Positions 9,352 to 17,448 of a stretch of 40,091 bases of DNA are shown piece by piece. This DNA is from an uncultured Flavobacteriaceae bacterium. GTDB lineage: Bacteria; Bacteroidota; Bacteroidia; Flavobacteriales; Flavobacteriaceae. Each line of letters begins with the position of its first letter. Within the stretch, counting starts at the first letter, position 1. The DNA lies in assembly GCA_937959395.1 (NCBI GenBank), contig CALGLR010000067.1:1-40091 (forward strand), given 5' to 3'. Below the pieces are notes generated by a model, which saw only the letters and a program-made list of their open reading frames with translations, was not told where the DNA came from and ran no database searches. A program made the position numbers and the translations under genes.

Positions 9352-11654
9352 AAACGAACCTTAAAACTTAAATTAGGAGTAATTCCTAAAGAATTATTAT
9401 TAATTTTAGAAATAGAATCATCTTCATTTAATACATAATACGTATTAATTGTATTTTTCTTATTTAATAAGTTCCATATAGATAAGCCAATAGTACTATT
9501 TTTAGAGTTGCTTAATTTAAGAGTATAAGTCGTTGAAAAATCAGTTCTAAAATAACTATTCAAGTTTTTGCTATTAGGGAGCTCGAAATTAATCTTATTA
9601 TCAACTACGGGAATTGTTTTGTTAGGAATAGTTACGGGGATACCCGAATGCCAATTAAGCCCAAGAGCAAATTTAAAGTTTTTAATGACGTAAGTATTTG
9701 CAAAAGTGATGGCGTTATTTATATTTAAAGAATTAGGAAAGTCATTGCCATCATTTAAAGATTTGAATTTATAATTATTGTTACTAAAAGAATAACTTAA
9801 CCAAGTCGTCATATTTTTAAATTGTTTATTTATTAAAAAATCGATTCCTTTTACACTGTATTTTCCCGTGGCATTAACAAATTGATATTGGTTTTGAAAA
9901 CCTTGGTTTCTGGTCGTAATACCATTAACTTGTTTAAGGTAACCTTCAGCGCTAATTAAGAGTTTATTTTTATTATAATGAACCCCAATTGAAGCTTGTT
10001 TACTTTTTATAATTGGATTTTTTGAATTATCAGCTAATACCCAACGTCGTTTTTCAATACCTAAAAAATCATTCTGACGATCAATGATTTGCGAAGCCGT
10101 TTGACTTTTAATTTCTGCTAAAACCTCTAGTTTAAAATGATTAAGAAATCGGTGATTAAGGCTTAATCTAGGTTCAATAAAAAAAGCATTAAACTTATTT
10201 ATGTAATTACTTCTAATACCTGCCCTAATATTACTGTTTTTGTTTTTTGATTGTAAAGTCGCTTCACTATATAAGGAATGACTTCGAATTACCTTTTTTA
10301 TATTACTTCTAAAAATGGGATTATTAACATCTTCAAGATTTGTAATACCTATCTCAAAAAACTGATAACCATTTGTCCAATTTAAAGTTTTACTTATTTT
10401 ATAATTTGTTTGAAACTTAACTCCCGTATCTAATACCTCGTTTTTTTGGATTAAGCGTTGATTGTTAATAACATCGAAATTAATAGCATTGAGTTTATAA
10501 TTTGATGCATAGATTTGAAAATTACTATTAAAAGAATTAGACCATTGCCTGTTGTATGACAATCCTGTAGCTAAATTTCGTTGTTCAATTTCGCTATTTA
10601 ATGCATTAGGAGTAATTGTGTTTTTTGCGTTTTCTAGATAATTAAGTGTATTGTACGTTGTTATAAAATTAAATCTAAGCTTATTTTTTTTAGAGAGATC
10701 ATATAATAATTTTCCGCCAAAATCATAAAAATAGAAAGCTTCATTGGCAACTATCGTTTTATTACTTTCTGAATTATTATTAATATCTGTATCCTGAAAA
10801 ACACGTTTAAAGTATTGGTTGTAGGTTGGTGTTTCAATATAGTCTGTTATGGAGCGACGAGCAGTTAACTGAAGCTCTAGCTTATTATTAATAGGTAGTT
10901 TTGCGTAACCATCTATATGAATAAGATTCAATCCAATACCAGCAGATAGTGAATCATTAAGAGTATTATCTAGTTGCATATCTATCGTGCTTGATACACC
11001 GTCTCCATGCATAGCACTAGTACCGTTTTTTGATAATAATACACGGTTTGTTAAATAAGGACTAAATGCAGATATTAAACCAAAAAAATGTCCAGATTGG
11101 TACATTTTTATGCCATCCCAAAGAATTAAATTTTGATCATGAGTACCGCCTCTTACATTAATATTAGATACAGTTTCATTGGTGCTTAAAACCCCCGGAA
11201 TTGCTTGAATAGTTTGTAATATATCTGGCTCGGTAAGACCAGGAAGGATATTGAACTTTTCGGGTTCAATAATAATATTTCCGTAATTATCTTTTAAAAC
11301 ACTTTGAGTTAAATAATTGGAAACAACAATTTCATTTAACAGTTGAATCGTTTGAGTTGTGTTTTGCTTTAATCTGGGTTTTATAGAAATATAACGTTTA
11401 TCTATTAATTTAAATTTAAGAAGCGTTTGTGTCTCTATATGTTTAAGCTTTTCCTTTAAAGAAATATCTATAGGAGGATTATTACATTCAATACCTTTAA
11501 TAGTTTTGTCTGCATAAGAAAAACGAACATTATGTTGCTTTTCAATGCCAGTTAAAATTGTAATAAGGGATTGCTTTCCTTCTGTTTGAGCACTCGTAAA
11601 GAGAATACAAAAATTAAAACACAGTAGAAAAGCAATAAAATGCTTTTTAATCAC
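9348..11654 (-). CDS. TonB-dependent receptor with STN signalling domain
   Basis: Outer-membrane, TonB-driven import channel that also signals (FecA type). In the 768-residue protein residues 1-22 are a signal peptide ending TSAQ. Residues ~30-95 form the STN domain (VRFSYADKTIKG, ISLKEKLKHI, YISIKPR) that talks to FecR. The plug covers about 130-250 (LPGLTEPDILQTIQAIPGV, NVRGGTHDQNLILWDGI), followed by a 22-strand-type barrel ending in Phe (LSFKVRF). The carboxypeptidase-like beta domain usually present in Bacteroidetes receptors is missing. It overlaps the fecR-like stop by 8 bases, hence is translationally coupled. The ligand is unknown; no SusD-like partner follows. Confidence 0.92.
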   Translation of the reverse strand: MIKKHFIAFLLCFNFCILFTSAQTEGKQSLITILTGIEKQHNVRFSYADKTIKGIECNNPPIDISLKEKLKHIETQTLLKFKLIDKRYISIKPRLKQNTTQTIQLLNEIVVSNYLTQSVLKDNYGNIIIEPEKFNILPGLTEPDILQTIQAIPGVLSTNETVSNINVRGGTHDQNLILWDGIKMYQSGHFFGLISAFSPYLTNRVLLSKNGTSAMHGDGVSSTIDMQLDNTLNDSLSAGIGLNLIHIDGYAKLPINNKLELQLTARRSITDYIETPTYNQYFKRVFQDTDINNNSESNKTIVANEAFYFYDFGGKLLYDLSKKNKLRFNFITTYNTLNYLENAKNTITPNALNSEIEQRNLATGLSYNRQWSNSFNSNFQIYASNYKLNAINFDVINNQRLIQKNEVLDTGVKFQTNYKISKTLNWTNGYQFFEIGITNLEDVNNPIFRSNIKKVIRSHSLYSEATLQSKNKNSNIRAGIRSNYINKFNAFFIEPRLSLNHRFLNHFKLEVLAEIKSQTASQIIDRQNDFLGIEKRRWVLADNSKNPIIKSKQASIGVHYNKNKLLISAEGYLKQVNGITTRNQGFQNQYQFVNATGKYSVKGIDFLINKQFKNMTTWLSYSFSNNNYKFKSLNDGNDFPNSLNINNAITFANTYVIKNFKFALGLNWHSGIPVTIPNKTIPVVDNKINFELPNSKNLNSYFRTDFSTTYTLKLSNSKNSTIGLSIWNLLNKKNTINTYYVLNEDDSISKINNNSLGITPNLSFKVRF

Positions 11655-12546
11655 GCTTTAGAATTATTGTATTAGCTTCAGTTTTATAAGTTAATTGTAA
11701 AGGAGAGGTTATCGATTTTAATGCGGTTTCAATATTTTTATGAGAAAAACCTCCAGTAAATAATAGATTAGTATCTATGTTTTTAACAATTACATCTACA
11801 TTATATTGTCTTTCAAATTCAGAGAGAACTTCACTGTAAGGAATACTATTAAAAACACTTTCGTTATCAAGCCAAAAAGGACGACTAGAATTATTTGTGT
11901 CTTGAGAGATAATTTCATCTTTTAATACTAAAAAAGAGTCCCCCGGCTTAAGTTTTACTTCTGTATCATTATAAGTAACACCTACTAAACCTTCATAGCA
12001 TTTAACTTCAAAATAATTATCGCGAGATTTCACATTAAATTCTGTACCATAAACAGTAATAATTCCATGGTTTGTGTTTACATTAAAAGTAGCACCTTTT
12101 GCAACATCAAAAAAAGCTTCTCCTTTAAGAGAGACGTTACGATTAGTGTTCCATTTTTTTTCATTAAAGGTTAATGAGGATAAAGCATTAAGATTAACTA
12201 TAGAATGGTCTGGTAATGTAATTTTATCCTTTTGAGCAATTTTAGTAGTAAAAGAAGACTCCGTATTAATTGTGAATTGATATATCCCGATACAAATAAC
12301 TATAAGTGCAGCAATTTTAAGTAGAGGATTTAACCAGCTTTTAGAAATACTTTTCTTCTTTGCGTTAATGGTGTTTTTTAGATGTTTTAATTCGGATTCA
12401 CTATTAAATGAAGGCGTCTCTAATGTTTTTGTATGATTAGAGATCATTATTAATTCTTCATAATCGTCCAATGCTTTAAATGCGATTAATTCATCCGCAC
12501 TTAAATCATTATCTAACCATTTTTTTATTAAATACTCTTTTTCCAT
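11647..12546 (-). CDS. FecR-family anti-sigma factor
   Basis: Inner-membrane anti-sigma/signal transducer of 299 residues. The cytoplasmic N-terminal part covers about residues 1-70, one membrane helix lies at about 74-92 (LLKIAALIVICIGIYQF), the periplasmic FecR domain at about 105-195 (ITLPDHSIVNLNALSSL, GEAFFDVAKG, VYGTEFNVKSR), and the C-terminal STN-like DUF4974 domain at about 225-295 (FNSIPYSEVLSEFERQYNVDV). It sits between the sigma factor (68-base gap) and the receptor (8-base overlap), so the three form one operon read on the minus strand. It presumably holds the sigma factor inactive until the receptor is loaded. Confidence 0.92.
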   Translation of the reverse strand: MEKEYLIKKWLDNDLSADELIAFKALDDYEELIMISNHTKTLETPSFNSESELKHLKNTINAKKKSISKSWLNPLLKIAALIVICIGIYQFTINTESSFTTKIAQKDKITLPDHSIVNLNALSSLTFNEKKWNTNRNVSLKGEAFFDVAKGATFNVNTNHGIITVYGTEFNVKSRDNYFEVKCYEGLVGVTYNDTEVKLKPGDSFLVLKDEIISQDTNNSSRPFWLDNESVFNSIPYSEVLSEFERQYNVDVIVKNIDTNLLFTGGFSHKNIETALKSITSPLQLTYKTEANTIILKRD

Positions 12547-12614
12547 AATTCCAGTATCAATTATATAACAACTAAAGATAGAAAAAACCTACCTTAAATT
12601 TATTTTTTACTTTT

Positions 12615-13130
12615 TTAAAGCTCTTCAATATCTTCTCTTAACCTTTTAAGAGCTCCATAAATTCGTTTTTCAACAGCCTTTACGCTAATACCTAATAGCT
12701 CACTAATTTCTTTAAAACGCTTACCTTCAGATCTATTCATTAAAAAAGCGACACGCTGCGCTTCGGTTAAATTACTTAATGCTGTTTCTATTTTTAATTT
12801 ATATTCACTTTCTTCCATTAAAAACTCAGGATTTTCATGAGTATACGATTTTGGTTTGGTTTCTTTAAATTTTAAAACTACTTTTTGGTGTTTCGTTTCA
12901 TTTAACATCATATTATTGGCAGTAGTAAACAAAAATGATTTTGCTTTTTCAGGAGCTATTTTTGCACAATTCTCCCACAGTTTAATAAAAGCATCTTGAA
13001 CTTTATCTTTTGGGTTTAAAGCATCACCAAATTTATAATATAAGAAATTATTAAGGTCTTTAGAATGTTTTTTAAAAAGTGAAGCAAACATATGGTCTTC
13101 ACAGATATTATCATGCAATGGTTTACTCAT
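12615..13130 (-). CDS. ECF RNA polymerase sigma factor (FecI-like, sigma-70 family)
   Basis: Alternative sigma factor of 171 residues. Region 2 lies at about residues 15-80 (FASLFKKHSKDLNNFLYYK, DKVQDAFIKLWE) and region 4 at about 115-165 (ALSNLTEAQRVAFLMNRSEGKRFKEISELLGISVKAVEKRIYGALKRLRE, with a clear helix-turn-helix). There is no region 3, typical of ECF group factors. First gene of the sigma/anti-sigma/receptor operon; the divergent poly-Asp lipoprotein starts 143 bp away and may be a target. Start ATG 13130 is the only suitable one. Confidence 0.93.
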   Translation of the reverse strand: MSKPLHDNICEDHMFASLFKKHSKDLNNFLYYKFGDALNPKDKVQDAFIKLWENCAKIAPEKAKSFLFTTANNMMLNETKHQKVVLKFKETKPKSYTHENPEFLMEESEYKLKIETALSNLTEAQRVAFLMNRSEGKRFKEISELLGISVKAVEKRIYGALKRLREDIEEL

Positions 13131-13273
13131 AAAATAAAATTAATATCTGTTAAAATTAAAAAAAAATATAATTTAAAGGTAGGAGATTTTAGTTTGTAAT
13201 TGTTCTATAGTTGAAATGCATTTATCAATGCTCTCAAAAAAGAATAATTTATTAATCCAAAATAGTTTAAAAA

Positions 13274-14308
13274 ATGAATTTTAAAAATTTAATTAGAAAG
13301 ACCTTTTTGCCCTTAGCTTTAGTTTTATTAATTGCCTCGTGTCAAAATGAGATAACAGAAACTACTGATACAACAAACCAACAAGAACTTTTAGTTGCTA
13401 ACTCAAGGTTAGTAACATTACTAAATGATGCTGCTAGAGGCAATAACTTTATAGGTGGTAAAGAATGTTTTAAACCACAATTACCAATTACTGTTATAGC
13501 TAATGGTAATGAGGTATTAATTGAAAGAAATAGAGATTTTAAAACGGTAAGAGATATTTTTAAAGAGTCTGATAATGATGTAGATACATTAGAAGTTGTT
13601 TTTCCAATAACTGTAAAGTATGAAGATGATACTGAAGTGGTTGTTAATTCTCAAGACGAATTAGAAGCTTTAGTTGCAGAATGTGACGCTACAAGTGACG
13701 ATGACGATGATGACGATGATGATGATGATGATGATGACGACGACGACGACGATGACGACGACGACGACGACGATGACGATATTTTTGGTGGTGAAGATTG
13801 TTTTAAAGTAAATTTACCAGTAACAGTTACTGCTAACGGAACAGAGGTTGTAATTGAAGAAAATAGAGATTATAATATAGTTAGAGATATTTTTAATGAG
13901 TCGGATACAGATGTAGATACATTAGAAATTGCTTTTCCAATCACAGTTAGACAAGGTAATGATGAGACTGTAGTTAATTCTCAAGATGAGTTAGATGCAA
14001 TAATTGCTGAATGTGCATTAAATGATGACGATGATGACGACGATGACGATGACGATGATGACGATGATGACCGTTGTATTAGATTTGATTACCCTATTAC
14101 AGCATCGATTTATGATGCAGATTTTAATGTTATAGAAACAATTGTTATTCGTAATGATAGAAAATTTGAAGATTTTCTTGAGGTTTTAGATGATACAAGT
14201 ATAATAGCAAGTTTAAATTTCCCTATTATATTAATATTAGCTGACGATTCTACCTTAGAGGTAAATAATAATGATGAATTATTTGCAGCTTTAGATGCAT
14301 GTGAATAA
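13274..14308 (+). CDS. Lipoprotein of three repeat modules joined by poly-aspartate linkers
   Basis: An unusual 344-residue protein. Residues 1-23 are a lipoprotein signal (LIASC, lipidated Cys23). Then come three homologous modules of about 75-80 residues (roughly 62-139, 171-248, 267-344). The first two share CFK..LP-T-V-ANG-EV-IE-NRD, VRDIF-ESD-DVDTLE and VNSQDEL; the third is more diverged. The linkers are uninterrupted Asp tracts: 28 Asp at residues 142-169 and 16 Asp at 251-266. Each module ends with a cysteine and carries another near its start, perhaps a disulfide. The tracts could bind calcium or act as charged spacers (inference). I do not know a named family. It faces the ECF sigma/FecR/receptor operon. 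Confidence 0.88.
   Translation: MNFKNLIRKTFLPLALVLLIASCQNEITETTDTTNQQELLVANSRLVTLLNDAARGNNFIGGKECFKPQLPITVIANGNEVLIERNRDFKTVRDIFKESDNDVDTLEVVFPITVKYEDDTEVVVNSQDELEALVAECDATSDDDDDDDDDDDDDDDDDDDDDDDDDDDDIFGGEDCFKVNLPVTVTANGTEVVIEENRDYNIVRDIFNESDTDVDTLEIAFPITVRQGNDETVVNSQDELDAIIAECALNDDDDDDDDDDDDDDDDRCIRFDYPITASIYDADFNVIETIVIRNDRKFEDFLEVLDDTSIIASLNFPIILILADDSTLEVNNNDELFAALDACE
13697..13780 (+). repeat. (GAY)28 trinucleotide tract
   Basis: 84 bases made only of GAC and GAT codons, in frame, encoding 28 Asp. The mixture of GAC and GAT is irregular (runs of GAT, then runs of GAC), so it is not a pure microsatellite. Confidence 0.95.
14024..14071 (+). repeat. (GAY)16 trinucleotide tract
   Basis: 48 bases of in-frame GAC/GAT codons encoding 16 Asp between modules 2 and 3 of the lipoprotein. 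Confidence 0.95.
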
Positions 14309-14409
14309 ATATTTTTGCCCTTCCCTAATAGTTAATAAAAGCAAAATTGATTGATAGCGGTTTAGATTTTTAGTCATTTTCAAAACCAATTAAGTGCTTT
14401 TTATTAGTC

Positions 14410-14443
14410 AAAAAACGTTATCAAAATTTGATAACGTTTTTTT
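14410..14443 (+). terminator. Rho-independent terminator (may work both ways)
   Basis: Nearly perfect palindrome: aaaaaacgttatcaaa, a one-base centre, then the complementary arm, with A run before and T run after. It lies about 100 bases after the poly-Asp lipoprotein stop and before the ffh promoter. The stretch 14309-14576 contains nothing else I can identify. Confidence 0.85.
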
Positions 14444-14545
14444 GTGTTGTGAATTTTAGAATAAATAACAGGGATTAGGTTTTAAATCCATGGGAAAAGG
14501 ATTTTAAACATGGTGTATTAGTGAAGAAAAAACAAAATATTTCTT

Positions 14546-14553
14546 TACTTTTG
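14546..14553 (+). promoter_or_regulatory. -7 promoter element of ffh
   Basis: TACTTTTG fits TAnnTTTG. Transcription would start near 14560, about 17 bases before the ATG at 14577. This supports 14577 over the in-frame GTG at 14553, which would be outside the transcript. Confidence 0.55.
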
Positions 14554-14576
14554 TGTCCTTAAAATGTACAAGGACT

Positions 14577-15905
14577 ATGTTTAATAATTTAAGTGATAAG
14601 TTAGATAAAGCGTTTCATGTTTTAAAAGGACATGGAAGTATTACAGAAGTTAATGTTGCCGAAACTTTAAAAGAAGTTCGTAGAGCATTACTAGATGCCG
14701 ATGTAAACTTCAAGATAGCTAAAGAATTTACTAATCGCGTAAAAGAAAAAGCTTTAGGGCAAAATGTATTAACTACATTGCAGCCAGGTCAATTAATGAT
14801 TAAAATCGTTAAAGACGAATTAACCGAGTTAATGGGAGGTGATGCCGCTGGAATTAATTTATCAGGAACGCCAAGTATTATTTTAATGTCTGGTTTACAA
14901 GGATCTGGAAAGACTACTTTTTCAGGTAAACTAGCGAATTTCTTAAAAAACAAAAAAACAAAAAAACCTTTATTAGTTGCTTGTGATGTTTATCGTCCTG
15001 CTGCGATTGATCAATTACATGTTGTAGGAGATCAAATAGGAGTAGAGGTTTTTAGTGATAGAGGAAATAATGATCCTGTAGCAATCTCGCAAGCAGGTAT
15101 TGCACATGCCAAAGCAAATGGTCATAATGTTGTTATTATAGATACTGCTGGTCGTTTAGCTGTAGATGAAGCAATGATGACCGAGATCTCTAATATACAT
15201 AAAGCGATTCAACCTCAAGAAACACTATTTGTTGTAGATTCTATGACTGGGCAAGATGCTGTAAATACGGCTAAAGCTTTTAATGATGTTTTAAATTTTG
15301 ATGGTGTCATTCTTACAAAATTAGATGGAGATACAAGAGGTGGAGCAGCAATAACGATTAAATCTGTTGTAAATAAACCAATTAAGTTTATTGGTACAGG
15401 AGAGAAAATGGAAGCTATCGACATTTTCTACCCATCTCGTATGGCAGATAGAATCCTAGGAATGGGTGATGTTGTTTCTTTAGTAGAAAGAGCTCAAGAA
15501 CAATTTGATGAAGACGAAGCTAGGAAACTTCAGAAGAAAATAGCAAAGAATCAATTTGGATTTGATGACTTTCTGAAGCAAATTCAGCAAATCAAGAAAA
15601 TGGGGAACATGAAAGACCTTATTGGAATGATACCTGGAGCAGGGAAAATGATGAAAGATATAGATATAGATGATGATGCTTTTAAACATATCGAAGCTAT
15701 TATACATTCTATGACTGTTAGCGAAAGAACAAATCCATCTACAATAAATGCAAGTAGAAAGAAAAGAATAGGAAAAGGTTCTGGAACTTCTGTGCAACAA
15801 GTTAATCAATTGTTAAAGCAGTTTGAGCAAATGAGCAAAATGATGAAAATGATGCAAGGTGGCGGCGGAAAACGAATGATGAATGCAATGAAAGGAATGC
15901 GTTAG
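14577..15905 (+). CDS. ffh: Signal recognition particle protein Ffh
   Basis: GTPase of the signal recognition particle; binds SRP RNA and signal sequences and docks on FtsY to deliver membrane proteins. The 442-residue product from ATG 14577 starts MFNNLSDKLDKAF, the normal Ffh start. The N domain covers about residues 1-85 and the G domain about 95-295 (G1 loop GLQGSGKTT at 106-114, then DVYRPAA, DTAGR, TKLDGDTRGGA). The methionine-rich M domain lies at about 325-442 (SMTVSERTNPSTINASRKKRIGKGSG, then many MMKMM). An upstream GTG at 14553 in frame is rejected. A tagtc tandem follows the stop. Confidence 0.97.
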   Translation: MFNNLSDKLDKAFHVLKGHGSITEVNVAETLKEVRRALLDADVNFKIAKEFTNRVKEKALGQNVLTTLQPGQLMIKIVKDELTELMGGDAAGINLSGTPSIILMSGLQGSGKTTFSGKLANFLKNKKTKKPLLVACDVYRPAAIDQLHVVGDQIGVEVFSDRGNNDPVAISQAGIAHAKANGHNVVIIDTAGRLAVDEAMMTEISNIHKAIQPQETLFVVDSMTGQDAVNTAKAFNDVLNFDGVILTKLDGDTRGGAAITIKSVVNKPIKFIGTGEKMEAIDIFYPSRMADRILGMGDVVSLVERAQEQFDEDEARKLQKKIAKNQFGFDDFLKQIQQIKKMGNMKDLIGMIPGAGKMMKDIDIDDDAFKHIEAIIHSMTVSERTNPSTINASRKKRIGKGSGTSVQQVNQLLKQFEQMSKMMKMMQGGGGKRMMNAMKGMR

Positions 15906-15920
15906 TCTAGTCTAGTCTAG

Positions 15921-15950
15921 TATTCAGTTTTAAGTCGCAGTTTTCAGTAT
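15921..15950 (+). repeat. Left inverted repeat of the four-helix-bundle cassette
   Basis: tattcagttttaagtcgcag and the following ttttcagt resemble, in reverse complement, the sequence at 16369-16403 (15 of 16 bases match across agtttt-agtcgcagt). The two flank the gene at 15979, which separates ffh from folD. Confidence 0.6.
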
Positions 15951-15978
15951 TTTTTAATTGAAAAGTATAACAAGTATT

Positions 15979-16401
15979 ATGGATTTTAAGAAGTTATTAG
16001 CCTATCAAAAAGCATTTGCTTTAGCAATGTCTATTTTTGAAATATCTAAAACTTTTCCAAAAGAAGAAATCTATTCTTTAACGGATCAAGTTAGAAGAAG
16101 TTCTCGTTCTGTTAATGCTAATATATCTGAAGCTTATAGAAAGAGACGATATCCAAAGCATTTTATAAGCAAGTTAACAGATGCAGATGGGGAGAATTCA
16201 GAGACAAGTACTTGGTTAGATTTTGCTTTAGCTTGTAATTATTTAAATAGTGAGCAACATTTAGAATTAACAAACCAAACTAAAGAAGTTGGTAGGTTAA
16301 TAAATTATATGATTAATAATCCAAACAAATTCGGAGTAAGTGCAGAGAACTTTAAGATAATGAGTAAGAAAACTGCGACTGTGACTGCGACTGAAAACTA
16401 A
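15979..16401 (+). CDS. Four-helix-bundle protein of the S23/23S-rRNA-IVP family
   Basis: Small all-helical protein of 140 residues. Homologues were first found inside intervening sequences of 23S rRNA genes; their function is unknown. The family signature is visible: YQKAFALAMSIFEISKTFPKEE near residues 9-30, SLTDQVRRSSRSVNANISEAY near 34-54, and a long C-terminal helix (ELTNQTKEVGRLINYMINN). I chose ATG 15979 (MDFKKLLAYQ) rather than the in-frame TTG at 15958. The last residues (TATVTATEN) are encoded by the right inverted repeat. folD follows after only 8 bases. The cassette looks inserted between ffh and folD. Confidence 0.9.
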   Translation: MDFKKLLAYQKAFALAMSIFEISKTFPKEEIYSLTDQVRRSSRSVNANISEAYRKRRYPKHFISKLTDADGENSETSTWLDFALACNYLNSEQHLELTNQTKEVGRLINYMINNPNKFGVSAENFKIMSKKTATVTATEN

Positions 16402-16403
16402 TA
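16369..16403 (+). repeat. Right inverted repeat of the four-helix-bundle cassette
   Basis: Contains the tandem actgcg/actgtg and then actgaaaacta. It is the reverse-complement partner of 15921-15950 and also encodes the C terminus of the four-helix-bundle protein. Confidence 0.6.
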
Positions 16404-16409
16404 ACAAGA

Positions 16410-17297
16410 ATGACTATACTAGACGGAAAAAAAGTTAGTAACGAAATTAAAGATGAAATTACTGCTGAAGTAAAAAAAATGAAAGACAATGGGGAAAAAG
16501 TACCTCATTTAGCAGCTGTAATTGTTGGTAATGATGGCGCTAGTTTAACTTATGTTGGAAGTAAAGTTAGATCTTGTGAGCGTGTAGGTTTTGAGTCTAC
16601 TATGGTTAGATTATCTAATACAACTAGTGAAGTAGAATTATTAGATAAGATAGAAGACCTTAATAATAATGATGATATAGACGGTTTTATTATTCAATTA
16701 CCATTGCCTCCACAAATTAATACGCAAAAAGTATTAATGGCTGTACACCCTGATAAAGATGTAGATGGATTTCACCCGATGAATTTTGGAAAAATGGCTT
16801 TGGATATGTCTACTTTTATTCCTGCGACTCCTTTTGGAATTTTAGAATTATTAGATCGTTATGGAGTAGAAACTAAAGGGAAACATACTGTAGTAATAGG
16901 TCGATCTCATATCGTAGGAAGACCAATGAGTATTTTAATGGGAAGAAAAGGATTTCCAGGTAATTCTACAGTAACTTTAACACATAGTCATACCAAAAAT
17001 ATTACACAGATAACATCTCAAGCTGATATTATTATCTCGGCTTTAGGCGTACCAAATTTCTTGAAAGCTGAAATGGTAAAAGATGATGTTGTAATTATAG
17101 ATGTAGGAATAACAAGAGTTCCCGATGAAAGTTCTGCTAAAGGATATGTCATAACTGGTGATGTCGATTTTGATAATGTTAGTAAGAAAGCGAGTTATAT
17201 CACTCCTGTGCCAGGAGGGGTAGGACCAATGACCATTGCAATGTTGCTTAAAAATACTTTACTAGCTAGAGAAAGACATAGAGCTCATTCTAAATAA
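16410..17297 (+). CDS. folD: Methylenetetrahydrofolate dehydrogenase/cyclohydrolase FolD
   Basis: Bifunctional enzyme interconverting 5,10-methylene-THF, methenyl-THF and 10-formyl-THF, which feeds purine and formyl-Met synthesis. The 295-residue product has the catalytic YxxxK motif (Tyr48, Lys52 in TYVGSK), the substrate loop QLPLPP near residue 97, the DKDVDGFHPMN motif near 115-125, the NADP-binding GRSHIVGRP near 164-172, and PVPGGVGPMT near 267-276. Full length. Its ATG follows the four-helix-bundle gene by 8 bases. Confidence 0.97.
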   Translation: MTILDGKKVSNEIKDEITAEVKKMKDNGEKVPHLAAVIVGNDGASLTYVGSKVRSCERVGFESTMVRLSNTTSEVELLDKIEDLNNNDDIDGFIIQLPLPPQINTQKVLMAVHPDKDVDGFHPMNFGKMALDMSTFIPATPFGILELLDRYGVETKGKHTVVIGRSHIVGRPMSILMGRKGFPGNSTVTLTHSHTKNITQITSQADIIISALGVPNFLKAEMVKDDVVIIDVGITRVPDESSAKGYVITGDVDFDNVSKKASYITPVPGGVGPMTIAMLLKNTLLARERHRAHSK

Positions 17298-17378
17298 AGT
17301 ATTGAAGTATAATATTATAAAGTTTTCTTAATTATTAAAATAATAGAGTGTTTGTTGTATTTGTCTACTTAAAAAAGA

Positions 17379-17386
17379 TATATTTG
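17379..17386 (+). promoter_or_regulatory. Promoter of the TIGR02206-type membrane protein
   Basis: TATATTTG is a perfect TAnnTTTG -7 element, and TTG at 17355-17357 stands 21 bases before it, within the usual Bacteroidetes -33/-7 spacing. Confidence 0.6.
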
Positions 17387-17448
17387 TATAATTCTCTCCC
17401 AATTGTGTAATAATTAAATCGAAGTCTATAAACTTCTACCTATTTGAA

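Noticed and set aside
9348-13130. Polysaccharide utilisation locus
   Set aside because: There is no SusD-like gene or CAZyme next to the receptor, and the GH9 gene is 14 kb away.
13697-13780. CRISPR-like or satellite array
   Set aside because: The repeat is a pure codon tract (GAC/GAT) inside an intact gene; no spacers.
14553-14576. GTG start giving ffh eight extra residues
   Set aside because: It is the last base of the -7 element, so it would not be in the mRNA; ATG 14577 gives the standard Ffh N terminus.
15903-15920. tagtc tandem repeat after ffh as a recombination site
   Set aside because: Only three and a half short units; too little to support a function.
15958-15978. TTG start for the four-helix-bundle gene
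   Set aside because: ATG 15979 gives the usual short N terminus of the family (MDFKKLLAYQ).
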